Shown: piece by piece, positions 41,575 to 49,887 of the stretch
Layout: each line of letters begins with the position of its first letter
Numbering within the stretch: position 1 is the stretch's first letter
Notes under the pieces: generated by a model
The model's database searches: none
Seen by the model: the letters and a program-made list of their open reading frames with translations, nothing else
Told to the model about the DNA's origin: nothing
NCBI GenBank assembly: GCA_963842295.1
Contig: CAWJFY010000007.1
Coordinates: forward strand, 310,001 to 374,000
Reading direction: 5' to 3'
Origin: JAJNBA01 sp963842295
GTDB taxonomy: Bacteria; Actinomycetota; UBA4738; HRBIN12
DNA length: 64,000 nucleotides
Translations under genes and position numbers: made by a program

Positions 41575-42074
41575 GCGGGCCGCACGCCCTCGGGAAGAGT
41601 CTCCTCGATCTCGTCGAGGCGCCGCCGGTAGGCCGCCGTCCTCACGTCGTCGGTCCACATGATGAGCGCGTCCTCGCTCACCTCTTGGTAGTAGTTGCGC
41701 CGGATCCCGACCGGACGGAAGCCGAAGCGTGCGTAGATCCGCTGCGCCCCCCAGTTCGTCACCCGGACCTCGAGCGATACCGCCCCGGCGCCCAACTCCA
41801 TCGCCTGCGGGATCAGTTCCGCCAGGAGGCGGGTCGCGATCCCGTGGCCCTGGTGCATCGGATCCACGGCGACGTTCGTGATGTGCGCCTCGTCGCCGTA
41901 GCAGATCAGACCGCCGTACCCGACGACCTCCTTGTGCACTCGAGCCACGAGATAGCAGCGACCGTTCGGATCGGTGATCTCGGCCGCGAAGAGGTTGGGG
42001 CTCCAGGGACGCGCGTAGACCCTGCGCTCGATGGCCATCACGCCACGCAGGTGCCTGCGGCGCATGCGCGTCAC
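41571..42074 (-). CDS. rimI: Ribosomal-protein-alanine N-acetyltransferase RimI-like
   Basis: A 167-residue GNAT enzyme that acetylates the N-terminal Ala of ribosomal protein S18 in E. coli; the actinobacterial version may have other targets. Signature regions: RVYARPWSPNLFAAEI, VVGYGGLICYGDEAHITNVA, AVDPMHQGHGIATRLLAELI (acetyl-CoA loop) and NWGAQRIYARFGFRPVGIRR. I chose the GTG at 42074, one base after the tsaB stop; an upstream start at 42122 would overlap tsaB by 47 bases, and the ATG at 42065 is a further option. The stop overlaps tsaD. Confidence 0.88.
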   Translation of the reverse strand: MTRMRRRHLRGVMAIERRVYARPWSPNLFAAEITDPNGRCYLVARVHKEVVGYGGLICYGDEAHITNVAVDPMHQGHGIATRLLAELIPQAMELGAGAVSLEVRVTNWGAQRIYARFGFRPVGIRRNYYQEVSEDALIMWTDDVRTAAYRRRLDEIEETLPEGVRPA

Positions 42075-42075
42075 C

Positions 42076-42783
42076 TCAAGCGCCGGCGCTTCGCTCCCGC
42101 TTGTCCCACGCGATCTCCGCATCCGATTTCCTCAGGTACATCGGCACCACGTCATGAAGCCGGTCGTGCTCCTCCCGGAGGAACCTTGGGACCGCCAGCT
42201 CGACCAACGCAGCGGCCTCCGGGTGTGCACGGATCGTCGAGGCGAACTCGACGCGGCTCCCCAGCTCCTCGAGCTGGTTCCTGTACAGGATGGCACCGTC
42301 GCCGACCGCAAGCATCTCTCCCGGCAAGGTTTCGAGCTCGGCGGAGAGATGGTCCGGGGTCGCCACCGAGTAGTCGCTCCCCCTCACGACGCCGCCGGGG
42401 AGTGCGCGGTAGACGGCGTAGAACACCTCGCCTCGCCGCCCGTCGATCGCGGCGACGATGAGCTTGTGGGTGTGGCGAACGGAGAAGGCAAGCGCGTCGA
42501 GACTGGTGATCCCGACGATCGGCACCGCGAGGACCTGGGCCAGGGTCTTCGCCGTCTCGATGCCGACGCGGAGCCCAGTGAAGAGACCGGGCCCGATCCC
42601 GACCGCGATCCCTCCGACCTGTGAGAGACCGATCCCCGTCCAGCCGCAGAGCTGGTCCAGAGCCGGCGTCACGGATTCCTGCCGAGCCTTCCCCGCCACG
42701 GAGACCATGCCGAGCAACTCGCGGTCCGTCCCGATCGCCACCGAGGTCTGCGGCGTCGAGGTCTCGATCCCGACGACGATCAT
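42076..42783 (-). CDS. tsaB: tRNA threonylcarbamoyladenosine biosynthesis protein TsaB
   Basis: A 235-residue ASKHA-fold partner of TsaD. MIVVGIETSTPQTSVAIGTD is the N-terminus, VGGIAVGIGPGLFTGLRVGI the family signature GPGxFTGLRxG, and DALAFSVRHTHKLIVAAIDG with RRGEVFYAVY follows. The last 60 residues hold FLREEHDRLHDVVPMYLRKS. The ATG at 42783 overlaps the tsaE stop (ATGA); longer frames were discarded. Confidence 0.94.
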   Translation of the reverse strand: MIVVGIETSTPQTSVAIGTDRELLGMVSVAGKARQESVTPALDQLCGWTGIGLSQVGGIAVGIGPGLFTGLRVGIETAKTLAQVLAVPIVGITSLDALAFSVRHTHKLIVAAIDGRRGEVFYAVYRALPGGVVRGSDYSVATPDHLSAELETLPGEMLAVGDGAILYRNQLEELGSRVEFASTIRAHPEAAALVELAVPRFLREEHDRLHDVVPMYLRKSDAEIAWDKRERSAGA

Positions 42784-43301
42784 CGCGTCGCCCCATCCGC
42801 CGGAACCTCTCCGTCGATGCCGCGGAAGGGCTCCAACGCTGCCTCCAGCCTCTCCCACCGCGCAGACCAGGATCGCCCCTGGGCGGCGATCACGATCCGG
42901 CGCGTCTCCGCATCCGCCCGGTCCGTCGTGAGCTGCACGCGGAGCCTGTCTTCGGGGAGGAGGTCCTGCACGGCGTCCCCCCACTCGACCACGAGCACCC
43001 GTCCCGGACCGCCCATCTCGTCCAATCCGAGGTCGACGACGTCTTGGACCCGCTCCAGCCGGTAGACGTCCACGTGGACGACGTCCAGACGCCCCGTGTA
43101 TTCGCGCACCAGCGTGAACGTCGGGGAGGCGACGTGGTCGACCACGCCGAGACCGAGCCCGATCCCCTGGACCAGTGTCGTCTTCCCCGCTCCCAGGTCG
43201 CCCGTGAGTATCACCGTGTCGCGCGGCTGCAGCACGGTGGCGAGGGCATGTCCGACCTCGCGCGTCCGGTCGGCGGTCTCCGTCTCGATCTCGATGACCA
43301 T
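42780..43301 (-). CDS. tsaE: tRNA threonylcarbamoyladenosine biosynthesis ATPase TsaE
   Basis: A 173-residue P-loop ATPase that drives the TsaD-TsaB cycle. VILTGDLGAGKTTLVQGIGL is the Walker A, HVASPTFTLVREYTGRLDVV and HVDVYRLERVQDVVDLGLDE are conserved, and RVLVVEWGDAVQDLLPEDRL includes the family EWxD/E-like element. The ATG at 43301 lies 2 bases after the udg stop. A C-terminal tail of about 25 residues (ARWERLEAALEPFRG) is longer than in E. coli TsaE. Confidence 0.93.
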   Translation of the reverse strand: MVIEIETETADRTREVGHALATVLQPRDTVILTGDLGAGKTTLVQGIGLGLGVVDHVASPTFTLVREYTGRLDVVHVDVYRLERVQDVVDLGLDEMGGPGRVLVVEWGDAVQDLLPEDRLRVQLTTDRADAETRRIVIAAQGRSWSARWERLEAALEPFRGIDGEVPADGATR

Positions 43302-43303
43302 GG

Positions 43304-43960
43304 TCAGAACAGCTCGAGCTGCTCCTCGGGCGCGGGTTCGGCCTCGGGCACGGTGACGGGTTCCTGCGCGGAGACGGGCTGCGGCTCCAGGTTGAGCGTT
43401 GCGAGGGTCTCCCGAACCAGTTCGAAGTCGTCGCGGAACTCGAGGAACTGCCGCGAGGACTCTCCACCGCCCCGCAAGATCGCGGCGGGGTGGAAGGTGG
43501 GGATCACGATCCGACCGTGCCACGGGTAGGCTTGCCCACGCATCCGCGTGATGCCCTGTGCGGTCTGCAGAACGAACTTCGTCGCGAAGTTGCCGAGCGT
43601 GATGATCACCCGCGGTTGGATGAGGGAAACCTGCTCGACCAGCCACGGCGTGCACGACTCGATCTCATCTTCCTGCGGGTCGCGGTTCCCGGGAGGTCGG
43701 CATTTGATCACGTTGGCGATGTAGACGTCCTCACGAGCGATGCCGAGGACTTCACCCAGCATCCGTGTCAGAAGCTGGCCGGCGGCGCCGACGAACGGCT
43801 CTCCCTGCTTGTCCTCGTGGAACCCCGGAGCCTCTCCGATGAACATCACGTCCGCGTTCGCGTTCCCGACGCCGAAGACCACCTGGGTGCGGCCGTTCGC
43901 GAGCCCACACCTCGTGCAGCCTGCCGCCTCGGCGGCGACGTCAGCCAGGAGCCGGGTCAC
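43304..43960 (-). CDS. Uracil-DNA glycosylase, family 4 (iron-sulfur type)
   Basis: A 218-residue Fe-S uracil-DNA glycosylase that removes uracil from DNA. Four Cys for a [4Fe-4S] cluster are seen in AAGCTRCGLANGR, NVIKCRPPGN and EIESCTPWLV. The catalytic motif is FIGEAPGFHEDKQGEPFVG and the late motif IPTFHPAAILRG. The C-terminal 45 residues are Pro/Glu-rich and disordered (PEAEPAPEEQLELF); a terminal QLELF-like sequence resembles a sliding-clamp-binding peptide. GTG start overlaps the hydrolase stop. Confidence 0.93.
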   Translation of the reverse strand: MTRLLADVAAEAAGCTRCGLANGRTQVVFGVGNANADVMFIGEAPGFHEDKQGEPFVGAAGQLLTRMLGEVLGIAREDVYIANVIKCRPPGNRDPQEDEIESCTPWLVEQVSLIQPRVIITLGNFATKFVLQTAQGITRMRGQAYPWHGRIVIPTFHPAAILRGGGESSRQFLEFRDDFELVRETLATLNLEPQPVSAQEPVTVPEAEPAPEEQLELF

Positions 43961-44997
43961 GCCGCCCCCCTTCGCCCCTTGCGTTCAGGCGCCTTCCCGA
44001 GCCCCATCGCTTCGCGTGCGAAGGACCGCAGCTCCGGGTTGAGCCGCTCGGGGCGCTCCAGCATCGCGATGTGACCTGCCCCTTCGACGATGAACAGCCG
44101 ACCCTCGGGGAGTGCCGCGGCGAGCTCGACGGCGGCGGCGGGCGGCGTGACGCGATCTTGATCTCCTACGGCGACGAACGCGGGCACGCTGATCCTCGGC
44201 AGGGCATGCCTGAAGTCCATGCCGATCAGCTCCGAGAGGCCGTCCGTCCACACGAGGGAGGACGTTCGCTCGGCCAGGTGCAGGACGTGGTTCACGACGT
44301 CGTCCGGTGCCTCCGGGGCGAACTGCGTCACGCGGGCGACGATCGCAGGGACGTCGCCCGGTCCGGCGAGGATCGCCTTGCGGAGGCGATCGACGCGGCG
44401 AGCGGCCGCGGCGACGGAACCGAGCCGCGGCCGCAGGAGGTCGGTCACGCCGCCCATCGCACCTCGCAGGAGGTTCGAGGCCGATGCACCGAGGAGCGCC
44501 ACGCCGACGATCCGCTCGCCGAACAGGTCAGGTCGCTGCTCAGCGAGCGCCAGGATCGCGATCGCGCCCATCGAGTGACCGATGAGGACGGCGCGCTTCT
44601 CAGACGCGATAGCGTCCAGCACCGTCGCCAGATCCCTGCCCATCGACCGCAGGGTCACGTCGCCGGTCGGAGGCACTTCGCTCCGGCCGTGCGCGCGGTG
44701 GTCGAGCGCGACGCACCGGAACTCGTCGCCGAGGTCGGACCACTGCTCGCGCCACGTCGTCATGTCGAGGCTGAACCCGTGGGAGAACACCAGGAGCGGC
44801 GCCTCAGGCGGACCGGCCGCGCGCACGGCGAGCTTCGTCCCGTCGAACGCCTCGACCGGCCCGAGGTCTTCGGGTGGCGGAGCCCACGTGTCGCCGCCGG
44901 CCGGCCGGCGGCGGCGCCAGAGCGCCCCTCCCGCGAGGCCGGCGGCGACGGCCCCCGCCGCGATGCTCGCAGAGACGACCGTGGTCCGCTTCGTCAC
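43957..44997 (-). CDS. Alpha/beta hydrolase
   Basis: A 346-residue alpha/beta-fold hydrolase with an N-terminal hydrophobic segment (VVSASIAAGAVAAGLAGGAL) and basic flank, so probably membrane-anchored. LLVFSHGFSLDMTTW is the oxyanion region, AVLIGHSMGAIAILALAEQ holds the nucleophilic Ser, FVAVGDQDRVTPPAAAVELA the acidic residue, and VEGAGHIAMLERPERL the catalytic His. It lies between alr and udg with four-base overlaps on both sides. Substrate unknown. Confidence 0.88.
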   Translation of the reverse strand: MTKRTTVVSASIAAGAVAAGLAGGALWRRRRPAGGDTWAPPPEDLGPVEAFDGTKLAVRAAGPPEAPLLVFSHGFSLDMTTWREQWSDLGDEFRCVALDHRAHGRSEVPPTGDVTLRSMGRDLATVLDAIASEKRAVLIGHSMGAIAILALAEQRPDLFGERIVGVALLGASASNLLRGAMGGVTDLLRPRLGSVAAAARRVDRLRKAILAGPGDVPAIVARVTQFAPEAPDDVVNHVLHLAERTSSLVWTDGLSELIGMDFRHALPRISVPAFVAVGDQDRVTPPAAAVELAAALPEGRLFIVEGAGHIAMLERPERLNPELRSFAREAMGLGKAPERKGRRGAA

Positions 44998-46091
44998 ACG
45001 TACCGCCTCGGCACGCGTTCGCCGATCCTGCTCACGATCTCGTACCCGATCGTCCCGAACAGCCGGCCGATCGCGTCGGCCTCGATGGTCTCGTCCCCCT
45101 GGTTCCCGATCAGCACGACCTCCTCGCCGACCCGAACCTCGGCGTCGTCAGCGTCCACGATGAGCTGATCCATCGTGACCGTCCCCGCGACCCGGCAGCG
45201 GCGACCACCGATCAGGACCTCTCCCAGGTTCGTCAGTTGCCGAGGGTAGCCGTCCGCGTAGCCGACCGGCACCGTGGCGACCCAAGCGTCTCGCTCCAGC
45301 CGGTAGCGATGCCCGTAGGAGATCGCCTCGCCGGCGGCCAGCCGCTTCACGGCGCTCACCTGGCTCCGCCAGGTGAGCGCCGGCCGCAGACCGAGATGCG
45401 TGCCCACTCCGGGGCCCGGCTCGATCCCGTAGAGCGCGATCCCAGGTCGGACGAGGTCGAGATGAGACTCGGGATGCAGGATCGTGGCGCCCGAGTTGGC
45501 CGCGTGCACGAGCCGTGGGGACACCCCCGCGGCTCGAACCGCGTCGACGGCCTCGAGGAAGCGGTCGAGCTGCTCCTTCGTCATGACCTCGTCTTCCTCG
45601 GAGCGGGCGAAGTGCGTGAAGAGCCCCTCGACCTCGATACCCGCCTCCTGGGCCCGGCGAGCGAACCCCGGAGCCTCCTCCGGCGGCCAGACGCCGACGC
45701 GGTGCATCCCCGTGTCGATCTTCACGTGGGCGGGCACGGGACCGCGGGCGGCCCCCGAGAGCCGTTCGAGTCCGTTATCGGAGTAGAGCGAGGGCGTGAG
45801 CCGGTGGGCCAGCGCGACCGCCTCGGATCCGACGGGCAGCTCCGACAGGACGAGGATCGGCGCTTCGATGCCGGCGCCGCGGAGCTTCAGGCCTTCCTCG
45901 ACGGATGCGACGCCAACCCACGTGGCGCCGGCTTCGATCGCGGCCCGGGCCACCTCCACGTCGCCGTGGCCGTAGCCGTTCGCCTTCACCACCGCCATCA
46001 GCTCGGCGTTCTCGGGCTTCAGCATCCTGGCGTTGTGCCGGATCGCCTCCAGGTCCACCTCGACCCATGTGGGCCGGAACCCCTCGCTCAC
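44994..46091 (-). CDS. alr: Alanine racemase
   Basis: A 365-residue PLP enzyme making D-alanine for peptidoglycan. ELMAVVKANGYGHGDVEVAR contains the PLP-Lys, HVKIDTGMHRVGVWP the mid signature, VPVGYADGYPRQL the second-base Tyr, and AGTVTMDQLIVDADDAEV the active-site Met-Asp. The GTG at 46091 overlaps the nnr stop by four bases; the much longer upstream frame is antisense-like sequence in nnr and was rejected. Confidence 0.95.
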   Translation of the reverse strand: MSEGFRPTWVEVDLEAIRHNARMLKPENAELMAVVKANGYGHGDVEVARAAIEAGATWVGVASVEEGLKLRGAGIEAPILVLSELPVGSEAVALAHRLTPSLYSDNGLERLSGAARGPVPAHVKIDTGMHRVGVWPPEEAPGFARRAQEAGIEVEGLFTHFARSEEDEVMTKEQLDRFLEAVDAVRAAGVSPRLVHAANSGATILHPESHLDLVRPGIALYGIEPGPGVGTHLGLRPALTWRSQVSAVKRLAAGEAISYGHRYRLERDAWVATVPVGYADGYPRQLTNLGEVLIGGRRCRVAGTVTMDQLIVDADDAEVRVGEEVVLIGNQGDETIEADAIGRLFGTIGYEIVSRIGERVPRRYV

Positions 46092-47620
46092 GCGCCCTCC
46101 ACGTGCGCGACGGCATCGGGGACTCGCGCCAGGACGTCGCCCGCGAGGGTTCCCTCCCCCAGATCCCTGCCCGCGAACTGCCCCGCCAACCCGTGGAGAT
46201 AGGCGGCGGCGGCGGCCGACTCGAGCGGCGCGACACCGCGGGCGAGGAGGCCGCCGATCATGCCCGTCAGGACGTCGCCGGTCCCTGCCGTGGCGAGGAC
46301 CGGCGACCCGGTCACGTTCACCAACAGCCGCCCGCCCGGCTGGGCGATCACGGTTCGGCTCCCTTTCAGGAGCGTCACGGCGCCGGTCTGCTCCGCCAAC
46401 GCGCGGACATGGGCGGGCCGGTCGGCATCGAGGTCGCGGGGCTTCACACCCGTCAGTCGTGCGAACTCGCCGACATGCGGCGTGAGGACGACCTCGGCTT
46501 GGCGGTCCTGCAACGCCACTCCGTCGCCGGTGAACGCGTTCAGGCCGTCCGCATCGAGGACCGAGGGGACCGGCGAGCGGCGCACCGTGTCCCGGACGAA
46601 CGCCACGGTCGACTCGTTCGTCGTGAGACCTGGACCGATCGCCAGGGCGTCGGCGCCCTCCAGCCGTTCCAACAAGGGCGAGACCGCCTCCGATGAGACC
46701 GTCCCTCCGGCCGTCTCCGGCAATGGAAGGAACGTCGGTTCGGTCAGGCCCGCTTGGATCTGCGGCATCGCTCCCTCGGGGGCTGCCACGGTGACGAGGC
46801 CCGCCCCCATCCTGCCCGCTGCCAGCGCGATCAACCGGGCAGCGCCGGTCATCGCCCGGGACGCGGCCACCACGACGAGGACGCCCGACGCCCGCTTGTG
46901 GGTATCGGCGTGACGGGAGGGCAGCCACGCGGCCACGTCCGAGGGCTCCGTCAGCCAGGCGTGAGCATCGACGAGGTCGTCGGGGAACCCGATGTCGACG
47001 ACCCGTACGACCCCGGCGTGCTCGGCGCCCGGCATCAACACCGCTCCGAGCTTCACCGCTCCGAACGTGACGGTCAGCTTCGCCCGGACCGCTTCCCCCT
47101 CGATCACCCCCGTCGCCCCGCTCACCCCGGAGGGGATGTCGACGGCCGCGATCGGTGCGCGGGCCCCGTTCAGGCTCGCGATCGCCGCGGCCCAGTCATC
47201 CTCGGGCATGCCTCGGAACCCCGTCCCGAAGATCGCGTCCACGGCAACGTCCGCACGATCGAGCTCCCGTCGGAGGCCCCGCTCGTGGAAGGTCCGCACA
47301 CGGATGCCGGGCACCTCAGCCAGACGCCTCGCGTTCGCGGCCGCCGGCTCCCGGAGCGCTCCGGGGTCCTCGAGGAGGACGACGGTCGTCCGAACCCCCC
47401 AGCGACCCAGCTGGCGCGCGGCCACCAGACCGTCCCCGCCGTTGTTCCCCTTCCCGCAGACGACGACCGCTCGGCGACCGTACGAACCGCCCGCGAGCTC
47501 GCGGGCGGCTCGTGCCACGGCGCGCCCGGCCCGCTCCATCAACACCTCGGCCCCGATGCCTCGCGCCTGTGTCTCGCGATCGAGGATCGACGCCTCCTCG
47601 GGAGTGAGAACCGGCTTCAT
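46088..47620 (-). CDS. nnr: Bifunctional NAD(P)H-hydrate repair enzyme (epimerase + dehydratase)
   Basis: A 510-residue fusion that repairs hydrated NAD(P)H. The N-terminal epimerase (about 1-215) has EASILDRETQARGIGAEVLM, VVVCGKGNNGGDGLVAARQL and AVDIPSGVSGATG. The C-terminal ADP/ATP-dependent dehydratase has GAGLVTVAAPEGAMPQIQAG, LAIGPGLTTNESTVAFVRD, VVLTPHVGEFARLTG and VLATAGTGDVLTGMIGGLLA. The ATG at 47620 overlaps the acpS stop (ATGA). It is part of the run acpS-nnr-alr typical of actinobacteria. Confidence 0.95.
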   Translation of the reverse strand: MKPVLTPEEASILDRETQARGIGAEVLMERAGRAVARAARELAGGSYGRRAVVVCGKGNNGGDGLVAARQLGRWGVRTTVVLLEDPGALREPAAANARRLAEVPGIRVRTFHERGLRRELDRADVAVDAIFGTGFRGMPEDDWAAAIASLNGARAPIAAVDIPSGVSGATGVIEGEAVRAKLTVTFGAVKLGAVLMPGAEHAGVVRVVDIGFPDDLVDAHAWLTEPSDVAAWLPSRHADTHKRASGVLVVVAASRAMTGAARLIALAAGRMGAGLVTVAAPEGAMPQIQAGLTEPTFLPLPETAGGTVSSEAVSPLLERLEGADALAIGPGLTTNESTVAFVRDTVRRSPVPSVLDADGLNAFTGDGVALQDRQAEVVLTPHVGEFARLTGVKPRDLDADRPAHVRALAEQTGAVTLLKGSRTVIAQPGGRLLVNVTGSPVLATAGTGDVLTGMIGGLLARGVAPLESAAAAAYLHGLAGQFAGRDLGEGTLAGDVLARVPDAVAHVEGA

Positions 47621-47988
47621 CGGACCGCGATCGCGAACGCGACGGCGCTCGTCTTCTCATGGGTGAACGTGATCAGGACTTCGGTGACGCCGAGCGCATC
47701 CGCTCGGCGTTTCGCGTTGCCGTCGAGCCGGATCGAGGGGGCGCCGGATGGATGACGGGTGACACTGATGTCCTGCCAGAGCCGTCCACGGTAGCCGCCG
47801 AGCGCCTTGATCGTCGCTTCGCGGGCCGCGAAGCGGCCCGCGTACGACTCGGCAGATCTCCCCTTCGAATCGCAATACGTGATCTCTTCGGGGGTGAAGA
47901 CGCGATCTCGAAGCGTCGGATGGCGCGAGATCGCGCGCTCCATCCGCGCGATCTCGCAGATGTCGACGCCGAGCCCGACGATGTCCAC
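47617..47988 (-). CDS. acpS: Holo-[acyl-carrier-protein] synthase
   Basis: A 123-residue phosphopantetheinyl transferase that activates acyl carrier protein. GLGVDICEIARMERAI holds the metal-binding Asp, RDRVFTPEEITYCD follows, and AESYAGRFAAREATIKALGG carries the catalytic Glu and Lys. The start is a GTG at 47988. It lies 18 bases after the glmS stop on the same strand. Confidence 0.93.
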   Translation of the reverse strand: MDIVGLGVDICEIARMERAISRHPTLRDRVFTPEEITYCDSKGRSAESYAGRFAAREATIKALGGYRGRLWQDISVTRHPSGAPSIRLDGNAKRRADALGVTEVLITFTHEKTSAVAFAIAVR

Positions 47989-48006
47989 GAGGACAGGCTA
48001 GTCCAG

Positions 48007-49839
48007 CTACTCGACCGTGACGCTCTTCGCGAGGTTCCTCGGCTGATCTACATCGGAACCCCGTAGCCTCGCCACGTGGTAGGCGAGCAGCTGCAACGGC
48101 ACCGTCACTACGACCGGCGACAGCAGCTCCGGCGTCTCCGGGACCTCCAGGACGTGCTGTGCCACCCCGCGGATCTGCTCGTCACCTTCGGTGGCGACGG
48201 CGATCACTTCGGCGCCGCGCGCACGCACCTCCTGGATGTTCGACAGCATCTTCGGATAGACATGGCACTTGGTCGCGACGGCCACCACGGGGACGCCCTC
48301 CTCGACCAGCGCGATCGGGCCGTGCTTCAGCTCGCCGGCCGGATAGCCCTCGGCATGGACGTAGCTGATCTCCTTCAGTTTCAAAGCTCCTTCGAGCGCG
48401 GCCGGGAACCCAGTGTGCCGCCCGATGAAGAGCCAGTCGCGCGAGTCCTGGAACCGCCCGGCGAGCTCCTGGACCTGCGCGTCCAGCGCGATCGTCCGCT
48501 GGACCTGCGCCGGCAGGTCGTCCATCCGCGCCAGCACCTCGACGATCTCTTCCGGGAACATCGAGCCGCGGACCTGCGCCAGGTACATCGCGAGGATGTA
48601 CTGCGACACCATCTGGGTCGCGAACGTTTTCGTCGCCGCCACGCCGATCTCCGGACCGGCGTGCATGTAGATCACCCCGTCGGCCTCGCGCGCGAGCGAG
48701 GAGCCGACGGTGTTCGTCACGGCCAGCAAGCTGGAGCCCTGACGACGCGCGTGCCGGGCGGCCTCCAGCGTGTCGATCGTTTCGCCGGACTGCGAGACGG
48801 CGAGCGTGAGCGTGTCGGGCCCGAGGACCGGATCCCGGTAGCGGAACTCGCTCGCGATATCGATCTCGACCGGCAGGCGGGTCCAGTGCTCGATCGCGTA
48901 CTTCGCGACGAGACCCGAGTGGTAGGCCGTACCGCAGGCAACGACGAAGACCTTGTCGACCTCTCTCAGGACATCGTCGGGGATGCGAAGATCGTCCAGG
49001 GCGAGCTGCCCGCGTTCGTCCACGCGCCCGACCAGCGTGTCCCGGATCGCGCCCGGCTGCTCGTGGATCTCCTTCAGCATGAAGGTGTCGAAGCCGCCCT
49101 TCTCCGCTTGCGCGACGTCCCAGTCGACGGTGATCGACTCGGGGTGCGCCGGGTTGCCCTCGAAGTCCGTGAACGTGGCTCCGTCCGCCCGGACCTCGAC
49201 GATCCGACCCTCGTCCACCGGGATCACGGTGGTGGTCCGCCCCAACAGGGCTGGGATGTCGGAGGCGAGGATCATCTCGCCTTGGCCGACCCCGACCACC
49301 AACGGCGAGGCGACCTTCACGCCGACCAGCATGCCGGGCGCTTCCGACGACAGCACGACGAGCGAGTAGGCGCCCTCGAGTTCCTTGACGGTGCTCCGAA
49401 CGGCTTCCAACAGGGACTCACCCTCCCGGAGCCGCTCCTCGACGAGATGGGAGACCAGCTCGGTGTCGGTCTCGGAGACGAGCGTGTGACCGTCCTTCTC
49501 CAACCGGGTATGGAGCTGCTGGAAGTTCTCGATGATCCCGTTGTGGATCACGGCGACGGTCCCGGAGCAATCGAGGTGAGGATGGGCGTTTCGGTCTGTC
49601 GGCGCTCCGTGTGTGGCCCATCGCGTGTGCCCCATCGCCACCGTGCCGGCCGGATGCCCGTCGCCATCAAGGGCGTCCTGCAGCTCGGAGAGCTTGCCTG
49701 CCCGCTTGACCACGGTCAGGTCTCCATCGAGCACGGCGACGCCCGCCGAGTCGTACCCGCGGTACTCCAGACGTCGGAGCCCTTCGAGGACGATCGGGAG
49801 GGCCTCGTCGGGGCCCACGTAGCCCACGATGCCACACAT
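48007..49839 (-). CDS. glmS: Glutamine-fructose-6-phosphate aminotransferase (isomerising)
   Basis: A 610-residue enzyme that makes glucosamine-6-phosphate, the first step to UDP-GlcNAc. MCGIVGYVGPDEALPIVLEG gives the catalytic Cys as residue 2; TRWATHGAPTDRNAHPHLDC and LSSEAPGMLVGVK belong to the glutaminase; the two SIS domains have FVVACGTAYHSGLVAKYAIE, VSQSGETIDTLEAARHARRQ and the C-terminal DQPRNLAKSVTVE. Full length. ATG at 49839. No glmS ribozyme-like leader is evident. glmM lies 48 bases upstream. Confidence 0.97.
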   Translation of the reverse strand: MCGIVGYVGPDEALPIVLEGLRRLEYRGYDSAGVAVLDGDLTVVKRAGKLSELQDALDGDGHPAGTVAMGHTRWATHGAPTDRNAHPHLDCSGTVAVIHNGIIENFQQLHTRLEKDGHTLVSETDTELVSHLVEERLREGESLLEAVRSTVKELEGAYSLVVLSSEAPGMLVGVKVASPLVVGVGQGEMILASDIPALLGRTTTVIPVDEGRIVEVRADGATFTDFEGNPAHPESITVDWDVAQAEKGGFDTFMLKEIHEQPGAIRDTLVGRVDERGQLALDDLRIPDDVLREVDKVFVVACGTAYHSGLVAKYAIEHWTRLPVEIDIASEFRYRDPVLGPDTLTLAVSQSGETIDTLEAARHARRQGSSLLAVTNTVGSSLAREADGVIYMHAGPEIGVAATKTFATQMVSQYILAMYLAQVRGSMFPEEIVEVLARMDDLPAQVQRTIALDAQVQELAGRFQDSRDWLFIGRHTGFPAALEGALKLKEISYVHAEGYPAGELKHGPIALVEEGVPVVAVATKCHVYPKMLSNIQEVRARGAEVIAVATEGDEQIRGVAQHVLEVPETPELLSPVVVTVPLQLLAYHVARLRGSDVDQPRNLAKSVTVE

Positions 49840-49887
49840 AGGGACGATGAGCGTAGCAGCGCGGTGGATGGTGCCGCGCAGCGGAAG